Of a stretch of 64,000 bases of DNA, positions 41,285 through 52,804 are shown in pieces. Position 1 is the first letter of the stretch. The number at the start of each line of letters is the position of its first letter. A program made the translations under genes and the position numbers. The stretch is from Paramecium sonneborni. Taxonomy: Eukaryota; Ciliophora; Oligohymenophorea; Peniculida; Parameciidae. The notes below the pieces were generated by a model. That model ran no database searches. It had not been told where the DNA came from and worked only from the letters and a program-made list of their open reading frames with translations. Location of the stretch: positions 748,626 through 812,625 of the forward strand of contig CAJJDN010000008.1 in the NCBI GenBank assembly GCA_905182985.1. Direction: 5' to 3'.

Positions 41285-41501
41285 ATGGTATCAGTATCAT
41301 AAATACTTAGGATGGAGAAGATGAAATGTAGAAATAAGCTAGATTAATGGCCGAAAAATATAAGGATGGACCTAAAAAGAAAGGAGCATTAGTGAAAAAA
41401 ACTCAAGAAGTATTTCTTAAATATTTACACATTAGAGAACATAATTTGATTCAGCTACACATGAAATGCAAAAATAAGCTTAACAACATCCTCCTAAATG
41501 A
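41285..41501 (+). CDS. Endosulfine-like protein (ENSA/ARPP19/Igo family), 55 residues
   Basis: The start codon is directly followed by a 23-nt intron (41288-41310); a second intron of 26 nt is at 41410-41435. The spliced protein begins MDGEDEMQKQARLMAEKYKD, continues GPKKKGALVKK and contains ERTQFDSATHEMQKQ, then QHPPK-TGA. The spacing K-Y-x3-P-K-K-x2-L-x2-K-x2-E-R-x2-F-D-S-A with K-Q further on is that of plant and fungal endosulfines, where the Ser in F-D-S is phosphorylated by Greatwall/Rim15 and the phospho-protein inhibits PP2A-B55. The residues after the Ser are A-T-H instead of G-D-Y or A-D-W, so inhibitory potency is uncertain. The protein is shorter than known members (about 85-170 residues). 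Confidence 0.6.
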
Positions 41502-42084
41502 TGATTCGATAATTATAACAATATTAATTAATAATTAAATCTCTTTTTCAAAATTTTTTTTAATGAAATTTTTCTTAGATGATCATTAAAATATTTAAAT
41601 TCATCTAATTGAAAATCCTTTTTTTAATTTTGACAATTTATTAAGAATGGATTGATTTTTAATTGACAAATAAGAATTTGAATAAAAATTCAATAACTAA
41701 ATATATTTTAGAAATATAGCTATTTGAAGATTACTCTTTTAATACTTTGAAATTAAATTCAAACTTTATTTTATTGAAGTGAATTTTACAAAATTAAATT
41801 TAAGATTTAAAAAATTATATCTTAAACATGTTACTTTAAAAAAAATTAATACTTTTAAGTTGAAACCTTTTTAGATTATAATCTAATATTTAGTAATAAA
41901 TTAGCTATTAGATATGTTTTTTTTTTTTAAATTATTATTTCAAGAAGCCTAAAGTTATTTTAAATCTATAATCCAATATTATAATTTAGATAAATTTAAA
42001 GATACTAAAAGATGCATACTTTACAATTCATAAATTTTTGTAATTAATGATTATTTTATAGTTTTAATTTAATATTTATCCTAT
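41502..42084. other. Intergenic, no feature seen
   Basis: AT-rich spacer between convergent gene ends (endosulfine-like + and tetraspanin -). A T run of 13 near 41919 is the only notable element. Confidence 0.5.
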
Positions 42085-43080
42085 TCAATCATAATGAGCC
42101 ATTCTAGAATAGAAGTTGCCTTCTTATTTTTTAGTAGGATGAAAGCATAAGCATAAAACACAAGTTATGCACAAAATCATAATAAAGCATACACTAGCAG
42201 CCACTGCTCCAATATAGACACAAATATCTTTTGCAAATCCTGTAATAGCTTTATAACATGAATCACTTGTTAAGTTAAACATAAAAATTACTCAGGAATT
42301 CCTGCATTTATATCAGAGAAAATGTAAATTGGATAAGGAGAACACCATCCTGAGCAAGAGAATTATTCTTCTACAGATTTTAAATAATCAGCTTCTTCAT
42401 TATAGTCTGATTTATAATCAGTATATTATTGGCACTATTAAATACTTGTGGGCTATATATTACAAAAACTATACTAAATTAGAATCTGTGGTTGAATAAA
42501 AATGAACTGCTTATGAAGTACTTGATGTCATATTTTGTGTAAAATAACATTGGCAACCAATAGTATTTTGGTATATTGTCTTGCAAAGTACCTCTTCAGC
42601 TTCTACATAGACATTATTTAAAGTAGCCGAACCAGATATATAGTCTGATTATAAGCATTACTCATCTAAAAAATTATATAAAACTATTTTAACCAGAAAA
42701 TAGATCTAACCATTAAGACGATGTTCCAAGACTGAGCCCGATAATTGCAAGACCTAGAAAGGCTAGTGCAAGTATGATATTTCCTATATTGAAGCAAAAT
42801 AATAGTGTTCCAATTCTTTTCCATCCTCCAATTATTCCACAAATTCCAAAAAATATTAATATACTGCTGAATATGTATAATGCTATTAATATTCCTTCTG
42901 AAGGTTTTGACTTTTTTAATTATACACAGATACACTTGTAAATTCATCCAAATAACTTAAGAATTAAGTCTGATCAACATTTATTACAATTGTTCCAATT
43001 AATGCAGCTAGACCTACAATTAGTATAATCCAGGCTTAAAACTATACAGAAAACTTTAAACAACCCAAAGGTAAGCACAT
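42085..43080 (-). CDS. Tetraspanin-like four-TM protein
   Basis: The start MCLPLGCLKFSVQFQAWI leads into TM1 (IILIVGLAALIGTIVI). A 23-nt intron joins SKPSEGILIALYIF (TM2) and GTLLFCFNIGNIILALAFLG (TM3). The large extracellular loop has many Cys, including CSGWC in the place of the family CCG motif and GCQCYF. A 26-nt intron precedes DSCYKAITGFAKD and TM4 (VYIGAVAASVCFIMILC). The end is HPTKKQEGNFYSRMAHYD at TGA 42085-42087. Tetraspanins organise membrane microdomains. Exon joins in the middle of the loop are approximate. Confidence 0.78.
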
Positions 43081-43462
43081 TTTAATAAATAATTTAATGA
43101 ACAATCAACTATATCATTTTTGAATTTATATTTCCATTTTTAGTATTTATAGATTATATATTAAAAATTCTTGGCTTTAGCAATATTTTTCTAATTTATT
43201 TCTCTAAAAATTATATTAGTTATTTTATTGTCTCTGTTTTTTATTAAAAGATTATATTTCAATAATTCATTATAATACTCAAATTTATTGAAAGTAAGAA
43301 TAAATTTAAAATTATTCTAAGTTTAAATTTTTTGAAAAATTCTCCATCTCATTTCATCTGATTTTTTTTATTTATACGAAAAAAATTGTTTTAAAGAAAT
43401 ATTATTAATTAATTTTAAGTAAGTAGTAAAAATTAAATAAAGGAACTTTATTATCTAAAAAT
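43081..43462. other. Intergenic, no feature seen
   Basis: AT-rich divergent spacer between the tetraspanin (-) and the glutamate-receptor-like gene (+). Confidence 0.5.
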
Positions 43463-46400
43463 ATGTACAAACTTATTTTTTACTGTTTCTTAAATAAATT
43501 TTAAAATTTTAAGGTGTTTCATAAACATATCATTCAAAAAATTCAAAAGAAGGTGAAAAGTGAAAAATAATCAAGGTGAAAGTTTACCTATAGCGAAATC
43601 CATAAGTGATGAATTTAGATGTGATTTAGCTTCTCATATTTCTAGCCATATTCAAGTTGTGTAAAGATTGGAGATGATTAACTCAAAATTGAAAAATTAC
43701 ATGTTCTTATGGAGTCAATCCTTTAGGAACAGAGTTGAGATACAAAGATCTTTCAAAAGTTTGTACAGGTTTATTAATGAAATGCTTATCAAAATTTATT
43801 GTGCTTTCTTTCATAAAAGTAAATGTGAAATTTAGAACATTTGGAAAGAAAGTATTTCTATTTACTTTTTTTTTATATAATTCTAAAGTATATGGCTGCT
43901 TTAAAAAATAAAAATGCACTAAATTAATAAATGACAAATATAATCTATAATTAATTATAATATTTGATGTCTTTTATTGAATTTTTTTACCACAATGCCA
44001 GTGTTGCTGTATTAAATCAAGAAGCATTATCCTATATAAAAAGTGATTAACCAGTTGGAATTTTAATAGATATGTGGCGATTAATAATTTTAGTTATGAA
44101 TAATAAAGACACCTTGTTTATTAATTCAAGTAAAACTTTTTGTAGTGAAATTATAGCATTTGATTTTAAAGACAAATCAATGTATGATGATCACTAGAAC
44201 GAAATAATTCTTAATTTTTTTTAAGTATATGATTATTCAGTGTCTTAGAGTTATATTGAAAATTAATTTGATTATAATAGATCAGCATATGAATTATCAC
44301 CTATAATAGTTTCAGGTACTGGATAAATATTATATAAGAAAACTATTTATTTGTATTTTTAGACAATTTTTGGGTTGTAGCACTTAAAATATTAAAATAG
44401 ATATTCATTTATTTTGCTTATTTGATCTTACCTTGGATATTAATTAATTTAAATTTTATTGCATTTTTTATACTTGATTATGTAGAAGATAAGCCATATT
44501 ATTATAAGATAAAAGAATCATTTATTTGGTTTGGTGGCTAAAATTAACATGAAAAGGAGAATATTTGTAAGTAAGTTTATCGGTTTGTATTTGCCATGGT
44601 AAGTTTTTTAATAGTAATAATATTATTTTCAGACTTTATTTATTTGATAATTAATTCTTTGGCAAAATCAAATTTTAATACAATCTAAGATATGAAANCA
44701 AACTTATTTTTTACTGTTTCTTAAATAAATTTTAAAATTTTAAGGTGTTTCATAAACATATCATTCAAAAAATTCAAAAGAAGGTGAAAAGTGAAAAATA
44801 ATCAAGGTGAAAGTTTACCTATAGCGAAATCCATAAGTGATGAATTTAGATGTGATTTAGCTTCTCATATTTCTAGCCATATTCAAGTTGTGTAAAGATT
44901 GGAGATGATTAACTCAAAATTGAAAAATTACATGTTCTTATGGAGTCAATCCTTTAGGAACAGAGTTGAGATACAAAGATCTTTCAAAAGTTTGTACAGG
45001 TTTATTAATGAAATGCTTATCAAAATTTATTGTGCTTTCTTTCATAAAAGTAAATGTGAAATTTAGAACATTTGGAAAGAAAGTATTTCTATTTACTTTT
45101 TTTTTATATAATTCTAAAGTATATGGCTGCTTTAAAAAATAAAAATGCACTAAATTAATAAATGACAAATATAATCTATAATTAATTATAATATTTGATG
45201 TCTTTTATTGAATTTTTTTACCACAATGCCAGTGTTGCTGTATTAAATCAAGAAGCATTATCCTATATAAAAAGTGATTAACCAGTTGGAATTTTAATAG
45301 ATATGTGGCGATTAATAATTTTAGTTATGAATAATAAAGACACCTTGTTTATTAATTCAAGTAAAACTTTTTGTAGTGAAATTATAGCATTTGATTTTAA
45401 AGACAAATCAATGTATGATGATCACTAGAACGAAATAATTCTTAATTTTTTTTAAGTATATGATTATTCAGTGTCTTAGAGTTATATTGAAAATTAATTT
45501 GATTATAATAGATCAGCATATGAATTATCACCTATAATAGTTTCAGGTACTGGATAAATATTATATAAGAAAACTATTTATTTGTATTTTTAGACAATTT
45601 TTGGGTTGTAGCACTTAAAATATTAAAATAGATATTCATTTATTTTGCTTATTTGATCTTACCTTGGATATTAATTAATTTAAATTTTATTGCATTTTTT
45701 ATACTTGATTATGTAGAAGATAAGCCATATTATTATAAGATAAAAGAATCATTTATTTGGTTTGGTGGCTAAAATTAACATGAAAAGGAGAATATTTGTA
45801 AGTAAGTTTATCGGTTTGTATTTGCCATGGTAAGTTTTTTAATAGTAATAATATTATTTTCAGACTTTATTTATTTGATAATTAATTCTTTGGCAAAATC
45901 AAATTTTAATACAATCTAAGATATGAAAGACTTAAATGCAATCGCTTGTTATTATGAGTAGGATCAATTCTTATAAAATTTATTTGCTAGAGATCGAGGT
46001 TTATCAAGATAAATTGGTGTTAGTTAATTATAATGTATGGAAATGTTAAATGACTAATTTGTTGATGTTGTAATAATGAGTGAATTTAATTTATTAATTT
46101 TTTTAGAGTAACACAAAATATTTTTAAGTAAATTAAGATATTAAGTAAAATTAAATACAAATATTGCTCATCATATTTTGATAAATAAAAATGATCCTTA
46201 ATGGTTTAGAAATGAATTAAATGAAGCAATAGATGTTATATAAAAGTAAAAATTGGATTTATTGATAAAAGAAAAACATTTACCAACAAAAATATATAAT
46301 TCAAAAAATAAATCAATAATGCCTTATCAACCAACCCTTCAGTTAATATGTGCTATACTCTCTATTTTATTTATAATTGTAATTTAAATAACTTTAGTTC

Positions 46401-46483
46401 TTTAAGAACTTAATATATTAAAGAATAAATTAAAAATAAAATCCTTGTCGAATAAAAATGGAGCTAAAGTAAAAATAATTTGA
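43463..46483 (+). CDS. Ionotropic glutamate receptor-like ion channel
   Basis: ATG 43463 begins a hydrophobic leader (MYKLIFYCFLNKF). The ligand-binding lobe S1 has ALSYIKSDQPVGILIDMWRL. Introns of 24 nt and 23 nt (donor GTACTG) bring the frame into M1 (IFIYFAYLILPWILINLNFI), a pore segment KESFIWFGGQN, and M3 (FVFAMVSFLIVIILFSDFIY). Lobe S2 follows (DMKDLNAIACYYEQDQF ... NDQFVDVVIMSEF ... NDPQWFRNELNEAI) and then M4 (LICAILSILFIIVIQITLVL). The end is TGA 46481-46483. The M1-pore-M3-S2-M4 order is that of glutamate-gated cation channels. The family SYTANLAA motif after M3 is divergent here (YLIINSLA). A 1.23-kb assembly duplication (43468-45928) sits inside; removing it gives a protein of roughly 550-590 residues. 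Confidence 0.8.
43468..45928. repeat. Direct duplication around the N at 44698 (43468-44697 and 44699-45928)
   Basis: Two 1230-nt copies separated by one N, identical where compared. The left copy begins just inside the start codon of the channel gene; the right copy continues into M3-S2-M4. Collapsing them restores one reading frame. Confidence 0.9.
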
Positions 46484-46531
46484 TTATTTTTTACTATGAA
46501 TATTAATAATTTAAAAAATATAAAGTTTAAA

Positions 46532-47281
46532 TCATCCACCATTTAAACTGGTGCATTATTCAGACTTTAAACAAGCTGTTGCATTCCAGCATTCTAATGG
46601 TTCATCAATAATGATAGGATTTCCATCGGAATCAATAGTATTATTATTGCATTATACATAAGAGCAAGAACATTTTAGTAATTCACTATTGAAAAAATTT
46701 TAAATAATTTCTCCATTCATTTGACATTCTACATCTAAAAAACATTTATCAAGAAGATAATTTAACTTTAAATGCTCTGTTAAATTTTGTGCACAATTAC
46801 AAGGAGATGGAAATGGATTACCTAAATTTATAGAATCTGAACAAGCCATTCCGTAACCAATACCCATAGATTAAAATCTGGTCATACAGAAATCATGATA
46901 CATACATTGTTCATCTACCCAATCTATTGGTTTATTGCATTTCTGACAATCTTCAGTTGGTTCAAATAAATTTTCTTTACAAAATTCTTTACAATTATTA
47001 TTAAACCCCCCATAATTTTTGCCACACCAATTTCCATATTAAAATGTTTCTGATATTTCCCAAAGTTATAATATTGAATTCATACAATCCTTTACTAAAT
47101 TATGATTTCTAGATAATGATATTTTTAATGATGATTCAATGAAATTAAATTATTCCTATGTTCCTATATAACATCTATCATCTATGACTGTTTGTAGCAA
47201 ATTCTTTTTAATTCGAAGTTGTTTTGTTATTGAAATTTATGTTTGGGAAAATATTGAAAATAAAAACAATATATTAAACAT
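46532..47281 (-). CDS. Secreted phospholipase A2-like protein
   Basis: An intron-free frame of 250 codons. The N-terminus MFNILFLFSIFSQTQISI is a signal peptide. The catalytic region has the PLA2 order: YGNWCGKNYGG (calcium loop position), then PIDWVDEQCMYHDFCM, in which H-D is the catalytic pair of the C-x2-H-D-x-C motif. About 20 Cys residues suggest a disulfide-rich secreted protein; the C-terminal third is an extra Cys-rich extension. The reaction would be calcium-dependent sn-2 hydrolysis of phospholipids, outside the cell or in secretory granules. The calcium loop is less conserved (Y-G-N-W-C-G) than Y-G-C-x-C-G. Confidence 0.8.
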
Positions 47282-47713
47282 TTTTATAAATATATGTAAA
47301 AGGTTTATAATCGAAATAGTAATTAGAAAAATCAAGAATGAGCAATAAGTAAATTTGATTTTTTAACTTTTTCACACTTAATATACTGGTATAAACATGA
47401 ACCTAAAATCATTTTTATACAAGATGCAGATTCATTTTGAATGAATATATTATATAAAATATCAAAAATTAATCATAATTATCTAAAATTAATTTTTAAC
47501 TATCAATAGAAATCTACAATATGTAAGATAAGTGCAATTTTTATGAAAATTTTAATGGAGAAACATAATTACGTTCTGAAATTATTTTAACAGTAATTGT
47601 ATATTTATTTTTTAACTTATAAATAATAATAAAAGATTCACTATTGTCTCAAAAGAAAATGAATGGATTTTTAATCAAATTATTTGAGTTTATTTTAATT
47701 AATTTATTGTAAT
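47282..47713. other. Intergenic, no feature seen
   Basis: AT-rich divergent spacer between the PLA2-like gene (-) and the TIM-like gene (+). Confidence 0.5.
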
Positions 47714-48146
47714 ATGTAAAATAATAACAATAATAATCTCAACTTTGAATTTAGTAAGGATACTAATAACCTAAATAAGAAATTATAAGGATTTTATCGA
47801 TAAAAAGATCAAAAGTTTGATAATTTCTTTGATGAGTTAACCACAGAATATAAATTATTTAAAGTATGACAATCCATAATATTTAGAAAATGACTCACGA
47901 ATGTTAAATGAATTGTTTTGGCAAAGCTGATTTTACTAGAAAATAATCTGATGCATGCGCTAGATAATGTTTAGATGGATATTTATTTATAAGAAAATCT
48001 ATAGGAGATAAAATAGGATAATGTGATGTAATTATTATTAATATTAGCAGCATCAATTTTAGCAATAAGAATCAAAATGTATGAGTTCATCTGATATGGA
48101 TTGTAATAATATAAATATATTTAAGAATGTTATTCCAACTTAGTGA
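47714..48146 (+). CDS. Small TIM-like twin CX3C protein
   Basis: ATG 47714 (MQNNNNNNLNFEFSKD) leads to DELTTEYKLFK, a 23-nt intron (GTATGA...TTTAG), and then THECQMNCFGKADFTRKQ and SDACARQCLDGYL. Two C-x3-C motifs 13 residues apart are the signature of small TIM chaperones of the mitochondrial intermembrane space (Tim8/9/10/13), which escort hydrophobic precursors. A 20-nt intron after GQCD gives a C-terminus ending NIFKNVIPTQ at TGA 48144-48146. The C-terminal exon is a best guess; without it the protein would stop somewhat earlier. Confidence 0.62.
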
Positions 48147-48332
48147 ATTCATTAGGAGTTTGCTTATAATAAAATACATAATTTGCAAAAGAATAGTACA
48201 AGAGTGTGTTATAACGTTTTTTAAAAAAATGAAATAACATAAATTATGTATATTACAAAAACAATTGTGAAAAAAATTAAAATCAATTTTTAAATCTAAA
48301 GGATTTAGTTTTTTTTTTTGAATTTTAAGGTT

Positions 48333-49282
48333 ATGCGTCAAAAATCATTTTTCTAGTTAACATATTTACGACTGGAGATTATTTAATTATCTACTATTAT
48401 GCTAATTTTCTTTTTTATTATTTTGGATTATCTTATCGTGATTAAAATATCTTATATTTAATGGAATCTTAATAGTTTGGATGAAAGATATTTATTTTTT
48501 CACTAAATGAGTAGAGATCTTTGATTTTAGAATTTTATGAGAAACTTCTTATTTTATACTGTTCGTTTTATGAGAAAAATGAACTTACAGTCTTCTGGCC
48601 ATCAATTTAATCTGTTTTAATTATATCAAGAGGTGTAAATTAAATATTAGGGATGGTAGTAGAATTTGATTTAATTTGCATTAATTATAAGTGTTATTAA
48701 AGTTGATTGATATCTAAATCTATAGCCCAATTTAAAGATTTCTTGATATGAGTATTCTATTACATCAATTATTAATATAATTTATCCATATTTTATTCTC
48801 TAGTTTGAAAATAAAGAATTTAATCATCCTATGCTCTAATTATAATAGAATAAATTACTTGTCTATAGAAAGTAAATCATAAAGCTTGAAATGAGTTTTT
48901 TTGAAATATTGACTAAGGTTCTTATTATTATTTATGTTGACTTACCATTCAGGTTAAGTACTCTTTCTTTGGAATAATAATTAAGTTATAGATTATTATT
49001 ATTATTATAATGATTCATTATTTTAGGAGTCTTAATCTTAACTATGAATCTTTATAATGTAAAAATATAATACTCACTCTTTTAACTATATCATTATTAG
49101 TTAACTTTCTATTTGCAATTTCTAGTTGTAATTTACATTCAGTGAATATCGATTATATAAGCTATATAAAAACTCCTTATTTCCCATCATACATATTAGA
49201 TAAACAATTATAAATGGTTGGTTAAAATGTTGATGCTTTTGATCTAAATATAGATTTCTTAGCCAACAAAACTTAATAAGCT
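48333..49282 (+). CDS. Possible membrane protein, poorly resolved
   Basis: Open stretches on the plus strand start at MRQKSFFQLTYLRLEI with a membrane segment (STIMLIFFFIILDYLIVI). Another lies at 49000-49280 (NIILTLLTISLLVNFLFAIS, then YISYIKTPYFPSYILDKQ). TGA stops and frame changes between them could not be bridged confidently, so this may be a multi-intron gene or a relic. No family is recognised. Confidence 0.3.
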
Positions 49283-49516
49283 TCAGCAAGTCTGGCAATA
49301 AATCGATGTAATAATCTATTAAATCATAATTAAAGCATACTTAACTTCGTTTTCATTATTCAATTATTTATTATTAAATAATTTTAGAAACTTTCTTTCT
49401 GTTATATCATAATATTCATATTGATCTGTTAACTCTTAACTATCTTTAGTTGGTAACTGATCTAAATTAAATAATTCTTTAAATAATTAATTTAAAGTTT
49501 CTTGATCAATCTACAT
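49283..49516 (-). CDS. Small acidic hypothetical protein
   Basis: A 77-residue frame: MQIDQETLNQLFKELFNLDQ, then ELTDQYEYYDITERKF, ending SIYCQTC-TGA. Composition is clearly protein-like, with two predicted helices. It faces the plus-strand gene at 49596 across about 80 nt. No domain is recognised. Confidence 0.5.
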
Positions 49517-49595
49517 TATTTATTTATTTATTAATGTTATTAATTTAGATAAATTTTACAATTAACAATATTAATATAATTATATAAATACAGTT

Positions 49596-51235
49596 ATGAA
49601 TTAAGATAAAAATTAACAATAACCTGAAGCAAAGAAGAAATCGATTCCATTTTCCAAAAAGTTTAAAAGAGCAAAGAGACATTTTATTAAATTTTTAAAA
49701 AATCCAAGTACAATTTAAGCCCTCTATTTTTGCATGTAAGTAATAATTAATTATATTGGAATTGCTTCATTTATTTTACTTATCTATTATTTCTTTTACT
49801 AGAGGTACTTATTTATTAATCAAAATAGTTTTGTCTATTTCATTATAGTTTTATCAATATTTTGTATTTTTTATGTGACTTACTAAGGAGTAAACATTAT
49901 TCATTACAAAACAATAATTGAAATTTAGACTTTTGATGATACAAATACTTTGACATAAAAAGATGAATAGAAAGAATCAAAAGGATGGAAATATTATTGT
50001 TAAATAGTTGGACTAATATTAGCATCATTATTAATGTCAGATCTTCCAATATTGAATTTTTAAATTGTGAAATAAGTTAAATAAATAGAAGATTAATTAA
50101 AATATGAGGATGAATAAGATGTTAAACGAAGAAAATAAGCAAGCAAAGCTTAAGATAAATCTAATTAGCCTGATATTAATTAGTTAAATTTAGAATATGG
50201 TACTAAAATAACTGCTTTAAAAAATAAAAAAAAGAATAGATTATGGTTAATTCCATACAAATTTGGATGTTCTGCAATATTTGGTTATGTTCCAATAGTA
50301 TTTATATTAGCTGTTTGGTTAATTTGCAATTAATAATAAATTGATGTATTTGGTAAATTACAAAATGCAATTCTTACTTCAAGTTATGGATGTTTAATTT
50401 GTGCAAGTATAATTTGCTTATATGAAATTTAATTTTTTGATAAGACAGCCACCGGTATTTATGAGTAAATAATTTAATATTATTTTTTAGTGCTACTAAA
50501 TGGTTTATATGCAGATTAGTTGAATTATTATGTAAATCATTATTAATAGGATATTATATAAAATTTAGCTTATATGAAACAATACCTCTCTTAATAATTG
50601 GAGTAGGATATTTATTCTACAGTATATCATGCACATTTTTATTTACTTTATTTGATTATGAAAAAAAAGGAGAATAATCTTAATAATAATCAGAAAGACA
50701 AGATCAAGAATAATAAGAAATCAATAAATAAGAAAATATTAATTTGCCTATAGAAAAAGGGTTGGCTTATGTAATGAAGTGTTATCTCAAATCATTTCTC
50801 CTTAATATTTATGCCAGAACTTTATTTTTACCTTATAAAGAAAGTGCTTTAGGTATGAAAACTCTATCATTCTTTTAAATAACTTATGGAGTTGATAAAA
50901 AAATGTTAAGAGAAGAAGTAGCACCTGATAATTGGAAAAATTTAATGATCACTTATGATTAATACAAGAAATTTGGACTTCCAAGAAGATCATATACTCA
51001 TATTGTATAATCTTTAAGATTTTTTGAATTTTTCCATTTGGCTCTATTTTGTATTTGTTAAAACATCATATAAGGATAATATCTTGAAATAGTAGAACCA
51101 AAAAAATTATCATTATATTATTCAGGAAAGATACTCACAGTTTTCAGTATTATCATCTTATTGTTTTATTACCTTAGAGCTGGATATAGAACTATTCATG
51201 AAAAACAATTAGATATCACAGGAATTGATGAATGA
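49596..51235 (+). CDS. Multi-pass membrane protein of unknown family
   Basis: MNQDKNQQQPEAKKKSIPFS, a basic cytoplasmic start, is followed by hydrophobic segments (VIINYIGIASFILLIYYF, FVYFIIVLSIFCIFYVTY, IVGLILASLLMSDLPI). A charged loop, KYEDEQDVKRRKQ, comes next, then more TMs (SAIFGYVPIVFILAVWLI). One 36-nt intron near 50456 joins ATKWFICRLVELLCKSLLIG. After a Gln-rich loop the C-terminal part has SYTHIVQSLRFFEFFHLALF and a last TM (TVFSIIILLFYYL), ending GIDE at TGA 51233-51235. About 530 residues and probably 7-9 TMs. I do not recognise the family. Confidence 0.75.
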
Positions 51236-51327
51236 TATTATTAAAAATAATAAATATTATTAATATCTATTATTAATTTTATTTTTGTGTAGTTGTCTTA
51301 TATTAATATAATAAATATAAATAATTT

Positions 51328-52394
51328 ATGAGTTTGGATTCATCTTAAAAGTGTGATGAAGAAACTGGTTTAAAATCAATGGCTCCCGAACCATTGGAAC
51401 TTGATGAAACTTACCAAACCCCAGTTGATATTAGATGGGGAAATTGCTATCCATTATTTTAAAAAAACAATATACCAAAAATTGTAATTGGCCCTCATTG
51501 TAATATTTAAGAAATATTATTAAATAGGGCCATTATTTATTTGTGCGTATTCTTTATTTGTTGCAGCTAGTATTTTTTTAATAGGTTGGCATTTTACCAG
51601 TACTTCTTCTGAATTTATTAAATGGACAACTTTTGTAGTCTGTGTAAATTAGTGTTTGAGTTATGCTTGGGTTGCTTTAATTAACCCTGGAGTAATTAAT
51701 TATGATAAAAATAATACTATTGAAAATAGAACAAGATGTGCACCATAATTAGATATATAAAATGATAGCAAAACTTGGTTTTGTAATAAATGTAAATTGC
51801 TCTAAATACATGGCACAGTTCATTGTAGTGACTGTGATGTCTGTATTTTAGAGATGGATCATCATTGTCCATGGACAGGAAAATGTATTGGAAAAGGAAA
51901 TATTAAATAATTTTATTATTTTCTTGCTAGTACTTTAATTTTTATGATTTTTAATATTATTGCTTCTTTAACATAGTTAGATGGAGCATTGAATCGAACT
52001 AGTAGGAAAATAAAATAAGGAAGTTGAACAAATTTAATATATTGTTAATTATATGGCTTGATAAATCTACAATTTCTATTCTTAGACAGCAAAATCAATT
52101 TTAATCTATTTGTTATTAATACAAATTATATTTTTTAAATTTAATTTAATTATAACGCAATCTTAATAGTATTACAATATTTGTTTTAGGAAGCACTTTA
52201 TGCATTTCTTCAAATTGAGAAGAAAATCAAAACTATTTAGAATTAATAAATATTTATCTTCTTAATAATACATATACAAAAAAAACGAATTAATTTTAAA
52301 AAATAATTAATAATCTCATACAGTATTTTTGGATCTTTAATTTATCGCTATCTTCTAATTGATCAGAAGATATAATAGAACTTGGAGAAATTGA
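51328..52394 (+). CDS. DHHC-type protein S-acyltransferase (second), possible internal stop
   Basis: It starts [18 protein letters not shown]; a 28-nt intron leads to TM1-TM2 ([18 protein letters not shown]). The Cys-rich domain is intact: [29 protein letters not shown], then GKCIGKGN (C-x-G-x-G-N in place of the usual N-C-x-G-x2-N). A 22-nt intron gives TIEQIQYIVNYMA and then TGA at 52059-52061, while TM4 and the tail ([30 protein letters not shown]) continue in the same frame to TGA 52392-52394. Either a 42-nt intron starting at GTTAAT removes that TGA, or the gene is truncated after TM3. Role as for the DHHC gene at 7629. Confidence 0.78.
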
Positions 52395-52447
52395 ATATAA
52401 TTTGATTAATTGATATACAAATAAGTGACATTCATTAGTGATTAGTG

Positions 52448-52777
52448 TCAATTATCAAATCTAACAATTTTTTTAACTTTGGAAGCTTATTTTTTAAGAG
52501 GATTTACAAAATCTTCTGTGTATAAAATTCCTTCAACATATTAATAAACGTTGGCATTCTAATTAGTAATGATAGAAATTACAAGAAGTTCTTTAATAGA
52601 TTGAGTCACACATTTTTTCATTGGTTAGATTAATTTAGGGGATTGATAAGTTGGAAGAGATGGTAATCGAGAGGTTATGTTTGTATACTTTTTAGGTTAA
52701 TAATTATCTAGTATATTTTAGGATTTAAAGAACAATTTCTTTAATTTATAGGCTTCCTCCTTTGTAATTTTACTCAT
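52448..52777 (-). CDS. Hypothetical protein of 109 residues
   Basis: MSKITKEEAYKLKKLFFKSQ, then PKLIQPMKKCVTQSIKELLV and YVEGILYTEDFVNPLKK, to TGA 52448-52450. Exactly 110 codons, no intron. An open frame continues past the stop in another phase ([15 protein letters not shown]), so a longer spliced form is possible but no valid intron joins them. It lies 27 nt downstream of the deacylase gene on the same strand. Confidence 0.55.
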
Positions 52778-52804
52778 ATATATATTTATTAATTTTATAA
52801 TTGA

